A DNA stretch of 64,000 nt from Bemisia tabaci (GCF_918797505.1 NC_092797.1:12785372-12849371); one strand, 5' to 3'. Positions 1 to 9,819 are shown, counted from the first letter of the stretch. Made by a program: numbers and translations. The notes: generated by a model not told the origin, from the sequence alone.

Positions 1-375
1 ATTCTCAGTTAGAAATGTGTAATAGTTTCCCTCTAAAGTGGGGCAGTTGCACTAATTACAAATTCGTGTATTGATGGTTTAAGCTTGTAGAGTAGCTAAT
101 GTTTTTAAGGTCTGCTCAAACGCCAAGTTTCAAAGTCCAATATAAAGAGGAATATCACTCATCGAAATATCCGGCGTTTGACATCATCCACCGCATGCAG
201 TGGTGCAGCATACCATGATTTCTTTCTCCTTTGTTTCATCCGTGCTCTGTGTCGAGCAAACCAGTTCTAATGTGTCTTTTATTGATGAAACCAAGGGGGA
301 AGGAACAAGGGTAAGTATACAGAAAGCTCATAACCGCGATGGATGACGCCGCATTTTCGTGTTTTTTGATGAGCG

Positions 376-389
376 ATATCGCCATTCAT
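376..389 (+). repeat. Target-site duplication, left copy (LINE at 390)
   Basis: The 14-mer ATATCGCCATTCAT occurs here and again at 766-779, exactly bracketing the LINE fragment. This is the direct repeat expected from target-primed reverse transcription. The right copy merges into the short AT microsatellite at the element's 3' end, so the boundary is uncertain by a few bases. Confidence 0.8.
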
Positions 390-765
390 TCGATATGCTA
401 AGAGCAACGGAGATGGATTTCTGGAGAAGGTCGGCAGGAATTTCTAGGAGAGATCGGGTCCGTAATGATAGAGTGCGTCAGATAATGGAAGTCGAAAATG
501 ACATCGTGTTCGACGTCATGACCAAACAACTTGTTTGGTATGGTCATGTCAATAGGATGACGGAAGAGAGGCTGCCAAAAAAGATGCTTGATTGGGTTCC
601 TCCTGGGAGGAGACGTAGGGGACGCCCAGTGAGAGGTTGGCGACAGGGTGTGTTAAATGAAATGAGAGATTGTAAACTCCCTGATGACCTGTGGGAAGAC
701 CGAGCTTTGTGGCGATTAGGCGTCGTAAAGCGCCAAAGAGCGCTGTAAAAGCGACTCATATATAT
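390..765 (+). mobile_element. 5'-truncated non-LTR retrotransposon (LINE) insertion
   Basis: This is the 3' end of a LINE, inserted in + orientation. It carries about 120 codons of the ORF2 C-terminal tail, a stop at 746-748, a 3' UTR of only about a dozen bases, then an (AT)n tail. The protein keeps the conserved block with WYGHV, a LDWVPPGRRRRGRP basic motif and a final W-R-L-G-V-V. This region follows the reverse-transcriptase domain in many insect LINE proteins, and a very short 3' UTR ending in a microsatellite is typical of RTE-like elements. The open frame begins upstream at 359, but its first residues come from the flanking target, not the element. There is no reverse-transcriptase core, so the copy is dead on arrival. 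The related copy at 49474-50034 has the same tail and a different microsatellite. Confidence 0.85.
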
Positions 766-779
766 ATATCGCCATTCAT
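766..779 (+). repeat. Target-site duplication, right copy
   Basis: Second copy of ATATCGCCATTCAT (first copy 376-389), immediately after the LINE's AT-rich tail. Confidence 0.8.
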
Positions 780-1231
780 ATTGTACGTAGAAACTTGACG
801 TTCGATCAGATTTTATTATTTTTTTCCAATCTATAAGCTTAAACATCAATATACAATTCTGTGACCAGCGCAGCTGACTCAATTGATCACCTGTGGTGTT
901 TTTGCAACGTTGATTTGAGGAGTTTTGAGCAGAAGTCGTAGAAGTGAAGTTTTTGCTATTTCGAGGATTACTTGTTCAAAGTTTGAAAGTCACATGCAGC
1001 CTTATGGCGAAAAGAAAATTTAGATTCACTTTTTGAAGCTTGAACATTGCAATTTTGGAGTGACTTTTTGCAGAATATATTGTAAGACTACAGTTTTAGC
1101 AATTGAAATCAGTATCACAATTTTCTAAAAAACTGCTTTTCCTTGCTACCTTGTCCCCTAAGCATTTTAAATGTGGTCTTGTTCTTTCACCCGAGATTAT
1201 CAACAGACCGTCGTATTGGTGTTGCTGCTCA
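780..1231. other. No gene seen
   Basis: AT-rich sequence with no recognisable gene, splice-site pair or clear repeat terminus. Confidence 0.5.
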
Positions 1232-1497
1232 CTGCCGTGTTTATGAAAAACGTCGTATGAGCCTTCAGACGTTGTCAAATTTCCTCCTATAAAATTCGAA
1301 CCGTGAGGAAATTATTTACGAATTTTTTGTAGGAATATTTATGTATCAATTTTTCAGAGAATTGCATCCGATTTACCCCCAAAGCATCCGAAACTGCCGG
1401 GGTAAAATATTCCCAACTTTCTTCAAAATGAATATTTTATCCAGGATCTCTAGACAACGTCGGAAGGCTCGTAGGATATTTTTCCTCAGTACAGTAG
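1232..1497. mobile_element. Degenerate CTGCCGTGC-family MITE
   Basis: An old copy of the roughly 253-bp family whose ends read CTGCCGTGC and GCACGGCAG. The left end still shows CTGCCGTG, then AAAACG-CGTATGA and a TTGTCAAATTTCCTCC block. The right end shows GGCTCGTAGGATATTTTTCC and CAGTACAGTAG. No exact 4-bp target duplication remains. Confidence 0.6.
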
Positions 1498-2430
1498 ACC
1501 AACCGCTCTGAATCCGTTCATCGAAACTCTGAAATAAAACCCGCAAAATCGACCTTTAACCTGAAACTTCGGAGCCCCGGCTCCCCCGCGGACCGTGGAA
1601 ACGTTCGGGGGCTGACAGTTGGGGAGTTAGTGTTGCGGACAGTCGCGGAAATGAAACTCGGTGGGTGTCGCCGTTGACCCGGACCCGGTTGAATAAGCGT
1701 CGCGAAATCGCTGAAAGGAGAAAATCGACGCCCCCCCCCCCCCCCCCGCCCCCGGGTCCGCGGCCCCGCGGCTTTTCGAAAAATGAGATAACTCGTCGGG
1801 GGGAGTCGGCTCGGATGACGGTCAATTCGCGGAGGGCGGGAAAAACGTGTCGAATCGATAGTAATAGCAGCGTTTAACGCTGAGATAGACGTTCTAATTC
1901 CGGAATTTAGGAGCTTTTCGTCGTTTATCTCGCAAAAGGACGTAACTAAATTTCAATGTTGCCAAATTTCCTCGTGCAAATTGGTTTTTCACTAGGAGAA
2001 TCCTAGGACTTTCTAATTAAAAATCACACTGGTTTTTCCTCTGATCTCTTGCAAAAATCAGACAAATTTCAACGAAAATGGAGAATTTGCACGCAAGTTT
2101 TTTATTGCTTCATCTGAAAGTGCTTAAAGAGCTGATTTCACAGTATCTTTCATAATTTTCCTGTGACATGGGAAATGCTTCAAAAAGAGATTTAAAAGTG
2201 CGAGAAAATGCACCGCCTAGTGACGTCACCTGTCGGCATTTCCCATTTAAACACATGTATTTTAGCAGAATCGGTTATTTTGTCATATCTTCACTAGTAA
2301 TTGGCTCAATTTATGAATGAAGAATATCTTTGTGTTCAGTTCACTTATATAGATTCCACTTTAACACGGAATTCATCAAATTTCAGACCTTTGCAAATGC
2401 TCCATTGCAAGGGTATATTTTTGTGAAAAT
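1498..2430. other. GC-rich patch and low-copy sequence, no gene
   Basis: 1556-1830 is GC-rich with a C run of about 17 at 1731-1747; its proline/glycine-rich ORFs on both strands are compositional. A block at about 1950-2060 (TTCAATGTTGCCAAATTTCC and following) is similar to 12850-12960, so it is an old interspersed repeat. Nothing coding is seen. Confidence 0.5.
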
Positions 2431-3053
2431 GGGCCTGTTGCATGCAAGAGATACAGCCGTACGAATAGGCTTTTTAAAGGTTAAATGACACGAAAATTAC
2501 GATGGTCACATTAAAAAAGTCTGAAATACACACCTTACTGCGCAATTTGTGTTAGCAGGAACGCGCTTTTTCAAATTTCCCGCGTCTAGGGGCAGTTTTC
2601 TAACGGAAACAAGTAACGGCAACTCGCGGCTATTTCCGGTCAACTAAAACTGACAACATAACCTGAAAATCGGAGATCGTGATATCGTGAAATGAAATGC
2701 AGAAGGATTGCGTTGGATATTTAAAAGTTGATTAATTTAGTGACTGCGTAAAGCGTATGTGGACCAGAGATCACGTTGGGTTTGTAAACAAACTGAAGGA
2801 AATAAGAACAACAACAACAACGACAACGACTCGGCATCTTCCGGAAATCACCGAGCCCGCCGTTTGCTCGTTTCCGGTGATTAGAAAACTGCCCCCAGAC
2901 GCGGGAAATTTGAAAAAGCGTGTTTCTAACAACGCAAATTGCGCAGTAAGGAGTGTATTTCAGACTTTTTTAATGTGACCATTGTAATTTTCGTGTCATT
3001 TAACCTCTAAAAAGTCTATTCGCACGGCTGTATCTCTTGCATGCAACAGGCCC
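2431..3053. mobile_element. 623-bp long-terminal-inverted-repeat element
   Basis: The first roughly 185 bases are repeated in inverted orientation at the right end: GGGCCTGTTGCATGCAAGAG at 2431, its complement ending at 3053. Arms continue through the AAATGACACGAAAATTAC and TTTCAAATTTCCCGCG blocks. The roughly 250-bp core is unique and holds a short (ACA)n at about 2808-2830. No coding capacity. The flanks do not give a convincing target duplication, so I cannot assign a superfamily. Confidence 0.75.
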
Positions 3054-3152
3054 ATTTGAATTTTCTTAGTCAATCTTGCAACCCTGGAATGGAGTTACGT
3101 TCCTTCGTCCGGAAAACGGAAGTTTTTAGAGGGAATTCAACATCCGCCCGCG

Positions 3153-3160
3153 GGCTCTCG
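3153..3160 (+). repeat. 8-bp target-site duplication, left
   Basis: GGCTCTCG here and at 3320-3327, exactly flanking the short hAT-type MITE. Eight-base duplications are the hallmark of hAT transposases. Confidence 0.75.
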
Positions 3161-3319
3161 CTATGGTGTGGCGTGCTTTGCGATCTATCGATTGATCAAC
3201 CGTTTAAACCTATGGAAAAGGATCGATAAACCGGGTGTTCGCAACGATCATCTTAATAATCGATTCTTTACCATAGGTTTAAATGGGGAGGATATCGATA
3301 ATCGATCATTCAGCCACTG
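3161..3319. mobile_element. Short hAT-type MITE (CAGTGG ends), copy 1
   Basis: A 159-bp non-autonomous element with terminal inverted repeats of the form CAGTGGCGTGGCGTGC. The left end has mutated to CTATGGTGTGGCGTGC; the right end keeps CCACTG. Internal arms carry ATCGAT-rich palindromic segments. It is flanked by the exact 8-bp duplication GGCTCTCG. The paralogue at 38336-38499 shares both arms. No coding sequence; mobility would need a hAT transposase in trans. Confidence 0.8.
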
Positions 3320-3882
3320 GGCTCTCGACGAGAGCCCGGGCAGACAGACGGTTATTATTTTTGAAAACATTTGAAATTGATTGATGAAAAAGCGCTCTCC
3401 TATCTGCTGCCGTCTGCGTCTCCCCGCACCCCTCCCCTCCGTGCTCGTTTCCACTCCGACTGAATAGTTTTCGCCAAAGGAAGTAAAAGCCTTGAAATTG
3501 CATCAGGCAGTGCCTGTAACTTATGTTCCCTTTTCCTCTTACGATTTCATCCTCCTCCGCGAGCGCGTATTCTTCGCCCCGACGCGTAAACAACGATGTC
3601 CCTTTCGGCAGAAACCGCCCTCCCGCGTTGGGAATTCTGTTGAAGTTGGGTGGTTTTATCTCGGCGATTCGACTCCTGAGTGCTTCGAGCGGAATTGCAA
3701 CGATTTTGAAAAATCATGTGCTCGCTCGTTCGTTCTGCAAATAAAGGAGCGAGGGAGGGAACGAGGAGAGGGAATCGGGTTCCGAAACCGCGGTGGATCC
3801 AATATGAGGCTTTTTTTCGGGGAGGTTGACGAGGGGTGGGGGTGGAATGCGACCGTAATAGAACGCTTGAAACCAAGTCGTC
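3320..3882. other. GC-richer single-copy-looking DNA
   Basis: Mixed-composition DNA with C/T-rich and G/A-rich patches. Several overlapping ORFs exist on both strands, but none shows a recognisable domain or consistent exon boundaries. It may be unique regulatory DNA; that cannot be shown here. Confidence 0.4.
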
Positions 3883-3985
3883 GTTTGACGGACTATAGGA
3901 CGTAACTACCCGTAGAGATGAGCCCGGGTAAGCATTGAGTTATATGGACGACAGGGCTCGTTGCGAAGTGTAGTTACGTGTTTTT
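3883..3985. mobile_element. Small MITE, TCGTCG...CGTAACT relative
   Basis: An inverted-repeat unit of about 100 bp with a GAGATGAGCCCGGG ... ATGGACGACAGGGCTCG core. It is similar to 27583-27713 and more distantly to the 120-bp MITEs at 8198, 13708, 44440 and 61501. The ends are eroded. Confidence 0.45.
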
Positions 3986-4205
3986 GTCGGGAGGCCGGCG
4001 AAGTTTAAAACCCCTCTTTCGAGCGATGGGAATGAGAGGCTTGAAATTTCAAGGGATTTGCGTATAAGAAAAAGTAGCGGACTTTTTGTGTTAGTGTGGG
4101 AAGTAGAATAGAAAGTAACCTAATCGAGTGGTAAATATTTTCTTTTTACTTTTTGGTGGGTAAAGGGAGAGGGGATTACATTGACAAAATTTTTGGGTTG
4201 AAAAT

Positions 4206-4720
4206 TTGCAACCCCGTTTAAAATTGGAATCGCAGAAATTTATGGACAAGGAGTATCCATCTGTCACGTTTAGCCATCCCTAATGACTATATTGAAGTTG
4301 AATGAAAGAGTTAGGATTTTAAGAAAAAGAAAGAAGAGTATCGTTGTGGTACTACGGTACACGAGACACCATCGTTGTCCCAAAAACAAAATTAAATGCC
4401 GCAGTGTCCTTTAATAAGTAGAGTAACAAGACATACTAACACAATGACTGGAAGGTCTACCGTGATAGTTTTTTCTGAAAATATTTTAGCAAGATTCGTA
4501 TAATGTAATCCCGTTATAAATCGGAATCGCCAAAATTGATGTCCAAGGAGTAGCCATCGTCGTCGCAAAAAAAATTAAATGCCGTAACCAAATGTAAAGA
4601 AAAGTGTCTTTTAATACGTAGAATAACAAGAAATAGTAACACAATGACTGAAAAGTCTGCGGCTGTGATAAGTTTAAGTTTGGAAATATTTTAGCAAGAT
4701 ACGTATCATATGCCCCTCTA
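4206..4720 (+). repeat. Imperfect tandem duplication
   Basis: Blocks around GCAACCCCGTTTAAAATTGG (4208) and GTAATCCCGTTATAAATCGG (4505) are diverged copies about 297 bp apart. A second pair, AAATTAAATGCCG with a following AACACAATGACTG, lies at 4390-4450 and 4572-4650. No function is evident. Confidence 0.6.
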
Positions 4721-5754
4721 ATGTACATTTTATCCCACCACTGTATAAAAGTGGACCCCCTTTCATTTCAAGAACCAATGTAAATATTGTCATTTCTCTT
4801 AGGTGAAGGACAATAAGTATAAAATTTAAAGAAAAATGAAAATGAAATAAGAAAGTTGACTCACTGCCACAAAAAACCTATCATCAAAAGCCTCGAGTTC
4901 CTATCATTTTGACTATAAAAACAGATAGACACCTATTTTGGATTGTAATTTTGAAGACTCCAATTCTGTTTTTTCGAATTTCAAACCATTCAAACATGAA
5001 CGTTTAATATACAAATATTCTATATTTTTCCTCGCAAAATTAAGTAACAGTGGACGTTTCGAGACGCTGCAATCAAGATAGTTTCCCCCTAATTTCACTC
5101 ACGATATAAAACTTTCCACCAACTACTTAACGAATTGCTTGCATATTTTACAGGGGAACAAGTTCTTAAGTAGAGACCCGGATTGCGAGCGTATTCCAAG
5201 AAAAGCGTTGAGTAGCGGGAAATGATGAGCTCGTGTTGATAGCATTCTCAATTAGCGTCCTTTACAAGACATTAAAGCACTGAATCTATTCGAAATAAAA
5301 GCTTTTTATGGGTCCGCCGTTGTGCATCTTAAAGCCACCGTTGAAGCTTGAACTCGCCGAGGGACCGGGAATTTAATGACCTCATCTTTTAAAATGTATC
5401 TAATCTTTTGAAAGCTTCTTTTGCAGCTAAGCCGCCACCGAAGACGTATTATCTCATTAATTGATTGTATTGAGATAAATACCCTACGTAAACAGATGTG
5501 AAAGGGAGAAGAAGATACCCGGAAGAGCGAGAGGTCCAGAGTGAATTGCCAGCTTTTGTATTCGGATCCTTTCGTTTTCGCATGCGAATCGGAGCTCTCA
5601 GACTTTACGAATGAAAGTTTATTGGAATAGTCAATATAGGGGCTGAAAATTTTACATTTCTGTATCTCTTTGTTGGAATTTCGAATGAGAAATATTTCTA
5701 TTACGATCAGTTGCAAGCGCCGATTTTATTCGTCAAGGAGCGAGTGGGTTTTTC

Positions 5755-5755
<1 letters not shown>
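4721..5755. other. AT-rich, no gene seen
   Basis: No protein-like frame, clear terminal repeats or splice-site pair was found. A pyrimidine stretch ending TTTTACAG at about 5150 resembles an acceptor but no exon follows. Confidence 0.45.
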
Positions 5756-5790
<35 letters not shown>

Positions 5791-5915
5791 AGCCGCCCCT
5801 AAATTACGTAACGTTCAAGGGGGAGGAGGGGTCGAGGAGAGCGTTACGCCATTTTGTTTTTACGTTACAAGGGATATGGACGTCACAAAAACGTTACATG
5901 GAAGGAAGGAGGGGG
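5756..5915 (-). mobile_element. Probable retroposed repeat with poly(A), minus strand
   Basis: A 32-base T run (5756-5787) is followed by an ACGTTAC-rich, G-rich unit: TTACGTAACGTTC, then G-rich GGGGGAGGAGGGG, GCGTTACG, ACGTTAC, ending in a G12 run. Read on the minus strand this is a short element ending in poly(A), like a SINE or LINE 3' end. Similar ACGTAACG/GGGGAGGGG repeats are common in insect genomes. I could not find a target duplication. Confidence 0.5.
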
Positions 5916-6429
5916 GGGGGGGGATTGTTCAAAGATGTGGAGAAAGTGCGCTACATAATTTCAGGAATTGCTTCTTACGTATTTTACTTGATCTGATCAA
6001 AAATACTTTATGGAATGGGAGTAACATCCCATGAACAACTTACGTTATAACGTTAGGCATACTACTAAAAAATGAACAATTTTTGAAGATATTTTGATAA
6101 ATTGGAATAGAGTATTGCACAATATTTGTTTCTACTTACTTATCTGTTACTTGGTGTTGGTGAGGAGAGGGTATAATTATACGGAATACATGGAAAGATA
6201 ATCTTTGATCCTTTTTTGAAATCTGATTCCTTGTTCTTTCGCCAGATAGAATCAATGAAATGTTTCTTGAAACTATCAGGTATCTCTCATAATTTTTATT
6301 GGGGATTTTTTTCTTCCTCGCATCAAGTCTAGTACTATGAAAGAGGCTAAAAAGTTATCGAAATTTTGGTAACATTACTTGACAATCGACAAAGCTTTTA
6401 GGAGCTACCTTTTTTTGATCACCGAGAAA
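5916..6429. other. No gene seen
   Basis: AT-rich DNA without recognisable features up to the CACTGG palindrome. Confidence 0.45.
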
Positions 6430-6655
6430 CACTGGGGAAAAAACATATGGATCTAGAGTCCAAACTCTTAACAACATCGACAAGAAAAAATACTCTTGAT
6501 TCAATCGGATTTTTGCTTAAATCAAGAACCGAGCCTCTTAATTTGAGCGGATTTCCTCTTGATTTAAGCAAAAATCTGATTGAATCAAGAGTATTTTTTC
6601 TTGTCAATGTTTTCAAGAATCTGGACTCTAGATCCAATGTGTTTTTTTTCCAGTG
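6430..6655. mobile_element. CACTGG palindromic foldback MITE, copy 1 (226 bp)
   Basis: A nearly complete palindrome. The left half runs CACTGG, A-run, TGGATCTAGAGTCCA, AAAAATACTCTTGATTCAATC, and the right half is its reverse complement ending CCAGTG. The centre is AATTTGAGCGGATTTCC. The flanking dinucleotide AA is present on both sides (6428-6429 and 6656-6657). CACTG termini with a 2-bp duplication suggest a CACTA (CMC)-type transposase, by inference. The two overlapping ORFs here are artefacts of the palindrome. Other copies: 28126, 29473, 43474, 48584. Confidence 0.85.
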
Positions 6656-7150
6656 AAGCTTGTAATTACACCGCGTTAGTTTCTCGTTGCGAACGGTTTG
6701 TGAACCCGATTCACACGGGGTTATGACGATAGATTTGGCAGTAGAGACGGGGACCTTTTAAGCCTCCATGACAACATTAGGAGGTTTTGTTTCACTTTAC
6801 GACATCCTAAGTGCGCGCAGGGAGAATGCCTTCCGTTTACGAGTTGTCTCGACCAGAAGTGGCGAAACAGCACCGGAGGGAAGGGTGCTTGTATCCATTA
6901 CCAGGAACGTGTCGTAAAACCCTGGCCGCTAGCATCCGAACGCGGAATGCGTCTTACAAGACTCGCAATGCAATTTACGATTCTAACGAAGCCCTTTGAA
7001 AACCGCACCGTTTCGATAAATCCTCGCTGAATAGTATCCGGAGAGCGCAAGTTATATCATAGAGAGTCTGAAAGCCCTCTGGTTGAAATTATAACTAAAA
7101 TAACGTGTTAACGTGCTTTTAAATAGAAATTATTTCTATCCCTATCTATC
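6656..7150. other. No gene seen
   Basis: Mixed-composition sequence. A short plus-strand frame at 6811-6999 has no recognisable domain. Confidence 0.45.
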
Positions 7151-7600
7151 GAACAGAGACTCATTTAGTAATCTCAGGATGGGAGCGCATAATTCGGACC
7201 AAATTTTTCAATTTGGAAGTGCAATTTCTGGCTCAGTTTTGTTATGTATCATAGTTTTTCTGTGTGCATAAAAGTTTTTACGGCTGAGCCAGAAACTATA
7301 GTTCCCAATTGCCAAATGAAGTCCATTTAGAGTTCAGATGAATTAGACAATCTCTATGCACTTTTATCGAACAGAGGCTCATTTACTATTCAGTAATCAT
7401 AGGGTGAGAGCGCATACTTTGGACCAAATTTTTCGATTTGGAAACACAATTTCTGGCTCAGTTTTGTTATGTATCATATTTTTCCTGTGTGCATAAAAAT
7501 TTTGTACGGCTGAGGCAGAAACTATAGTTCCCAATTGCCAAATGAAGTCCATTTGGTGTTCAGATGAATTGGATTGCATTCAGCAATTAGCTGCAATTTC
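7151..7600 (+). repeat. Tandem duplication, ~218-bp unit, two copies
   Basis: GAACAGAGACTCATTTA at 7151 recurs as GAACAGAGGCTCATTTA at 7369. The following blocks (GGACCAAATTTTT, CAATTTCTGGCTCAG, GTGTGCATAAAA, AATTGCCAAATGAAGTCCAT) are repeated in the same order. A third, shorter degenerate block (ATTTCCGGCTCAGC) follows. Distant relatives of the CTGGCTCA block appear near 40800, 47640 and 55800, so the unit derives from an interspersed repeat. Confidence 0.7.
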
Positions 7601-7856
7601 CGGCTCAGCTTGGAAACAACATTTTTACCAATAGTTTCCCTGTGCACATACGTGTTTTTTACGAAGGATTCAGAAGTAGTCAGCAGTCCAATCTAAGTAA
7701 ATTTTACCATGCACGGGGAAAGGGACCTGAGTCAACCGAAACTCAAGATTGAGTTTATGACGGCAGAGCACCCCAAAATGCCAAACCAAACCGGAGATAT
7801 AGCGGTTTGAAAAGTCTATTTCTAACAACTTAGTTTTAAGAAAAAGCTGTTTTATT

Positions 7857-8108
7857 CTGCCGTGCAAAGGAAGCACGCCGTATACACATTCGAGGGTTGC
7901 CAAATTTCTCCGGATCAAACATGTATTTTTGAGGAATGTCGTGCATATTTCTCCGTGAAATTTTCGGATATGTCAGATCAAGTTGCGAACAAGATTATTC
8001 GAAAAATTCAGAAAATAACATTCAAAGTTTTTCCAGTAAATTCAGTTTTTAGTAAAGCAAATCTGGCAATGTTTAAATGTCGTACGGCTTTTTTCCATAC
8101 CACGGCTG
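7857..8108. mobile_element. CTGCCGTGC-family MITE with 4-bp TSD (TATT)
   Basis: A 252-bp element starting CTGCCGTGC and ending with the complement (decayed to CACGGCTG). It has inner blocks ACGCCGTAT, GTTGCCAAATTTC and GTACGGC. TATT flanks both sides (7853-7856 and 8109-8112). Its right end is only about 50 bp from the ratchet splice site at 8163. Confidence 0.8.
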
Positions 8109-8130
8109 TATTGATCCTGATTTTCCGATA

Positions 8131-8168
8131 CTGATTGCCTTTCGTTTTCTCTTTTGTTTCAGGTGAGT
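8131..8168 (+). other. Candidate recursive splice site (ratchet point) 1
   Basis: This is a zero-length exon junction. A branch-site match CTGAT lies at 8131-8135. A pyrimidine tract at 8138-8160 has 21 pyrimidines in 23 positions. CAG ends at 8162 and is followed directly by a full 5' splice site, GTGAGT (8163-8168). In Drosophila, long introns are removed stepwise at sites of exactly this form: the upstream exon is joined at the AG, recreating a donor at once. No exon is expected. The site sits in a 89-bp window between two MITEs. A near-identical core occurs at 34635, but the surrounding sequences do not match, so this is not a shared repeat. It implies that the window is inside a + strand intron. 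Confidence 0.6.
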
Positions 8169-8197
8169 TGGCATGTTCCGTTCTCCTACGGCTTAAT

Positions 8198-8320
8198 TCG
8201 TCGTTCCTCTGACGTAAGGGAGTATCTCAATTTTAACGTAAGCCCTGTTCTCTGTATATTTCTATGCTTTCCGTGGCTCATATGGAAATTGAGATACGCC
8301 CTTACGTCAGAGGGGCGACT
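8198..8320. mobile_element. 120-bp MITE (TCGTCGTTCC ends), copy a
   Basis: A hairpin-like element. Left arm: TCGTCGTTCCTCTGACGTAA, a TATCTCAATTT block, then GCCCTGTTCTC. Right arm: its complement ending ACGTCAGAGGGGCGAC. The ends lack a clear duplication. Sister copies are at 13708, 44440, 45453 and 61501. Confidence 0.7.
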
Positions 8321-8556
8321 AATGATGTATTAAGGACGATTTTGGAATGAGACCCAACGACTGTGAGTGGTGTGGCTTTTAATGGTCTATATTTCTTATA
8401 TTTAATTGTGTCGTAAAATATGCAACTATGGAAAAAATCAATCAGCTCTCGATCATGAACGCGACTTTTATTTCAAAGCTTGCTAATAACAATCTCAGAA
8501 CAGACGTTCATCTTGCATCTTCAAATTAAATAAATTAATCCCATTGCCAAAGAATA

Positions 8557-8810
8557 TTACCGGTCTAAGGAAAAACGCCGTATGAACCTCCCAGGCGTTC
8601 CCAAATTTCCTTTGATAAAACACGAATTCCTGGGTTAACTTATGAATATTTTCTTTCCAATTATTCAGATAATTATGCACGCAATTTCACCTGAAATTCC
8701 TGAAAATTTCAAGGAAAAATATTCATAACTTGCCTCAAAAATGAACATTTTATCGAGGGAAATTTGGCAAGCCTCGAATGTTCATACGGCGTTTTTCCTC
8801 AGCACGGCAG
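8557..8810. mobile_element. CTGCCGTGC-family MITE with 4-bp TSD (AATA)
   Basis: A 254-bp copy. The left terminus is mutated (TTACCGGTCTAAGG aligns base for base with CTGCCGTGCTAAGG); the right terminus AGCACGGCAG is intact. AATA is present at 8553-8556 and 8811-8814. Confidence 0.75.
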
Positions 8811-9573
8811 AATATTGGCATTTTGAGTAATTTCATTTTTTTTCAAACATTATTTTTGGTCAATTTGCATGATTCAGCCATCACAGTACCATCGTGTAAT
8901 CAGCACAACAAACGAATCGCTTGCGAAAAACCGTCGTAATAGGTAATGCACGAAACTCGTAAAGCTAACTCTCAGTGACACAGTGAAATCGCAGAAAATC
9001 TGAAACGAGTAGATTATAGTTTTGTGACCGCAAATACGCAAAATGCAAAGCTTCAATACAGAACACTAAATAGCTAGCGAGAACTGTAGATATCGTTATT
9101 ATATTACCGGGAAAATATGTGACCGCGTTTTTAAGTGGAACATGCGCTTTCAATTATTTTTGATACCGCGAAACTCCGTCGTGTTAATATGGCGGTTTCC
9201 AGCCTGAGAACCTAATTGAAACCTACATATCTTTGCTACTTTCAATGATGATTAATGTGTTTCTCTATCAAACAACGCACTGGGTCTAGTTCCATAGGAT
9301 GCAAACCGCAATATTTTGTGGGCAGCATTTTTTGAAAAACGACTAGTACAAGTACTTTTATAATAGCGAATAGTGAAAAAATGTTCAATGGGTGACGGAA
9401 CTGTTCCAAAGTCACTCACGTTGCTCAACTCTAATTTGATTTGATTATCAGAAAATTACTAGGCTACATTTGCGGAAAGGTCAAAAGTGAAACCAGTATT
9501 CTAGACAAACTTTTTTGATACTCGATGTTTGTTGACGACTCTTCTTAAAGGTGAATCTGAGGATTCATCGGTG
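8811..9573. other. No gene seen
   Basis: AT-rich sequence. Short minus-strand frames have no domain signature. Confidence 0.45.
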
Positions 9574-9812
9574 CACACTGAGTCAACAGTCGAGTCGAAA
9601 GGAGAAGGCGGACAAAATTCAGAAACTTTGAAGCTTATATTTTCGAAAATATGAAATAGAAAAGTTTAAGAGTCGTTTCATTGGTTTTTACTTGAAATTT
9701 CCTTTCAGAGACAACCTTTTGAAATCGAATTTGAGACAAAATAAAAATAAAAATTTGAAATTTTAGCCAAAAAATTCATGCCCGACCTTCCTTATTAGTT
9801 CGCTACACTGTG
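9574..9812. mobile_element. AGGTCGGAC-family inverted-repeat element, copy A
   Basis: An approximately 239-bp element with CACACTG at the left and CACTGTG at the right. The characteristic AGAAGGCGGACAAAATT and ATTCATGCCCGACCTT arms lie inside. Copies B (14040-14818) and C (19961-21288) are the same family but swollen by nested insertions. Confidence 0.65.
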
Positions 9813-9819
9813 CGGCGTT

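Noticed and set aside
1556..1877. Proline/glycine-rich ORFs on both strands
   Set aside because: They arise from a C/G homopolymer and general GC richness; both strands are open and no domain is seen.
7857..8108. Plus-strand ORF 7862-8134 as a gene next to the ratchet site
   Set aside because: It lies within a MITE and runs through its inverted repeats.
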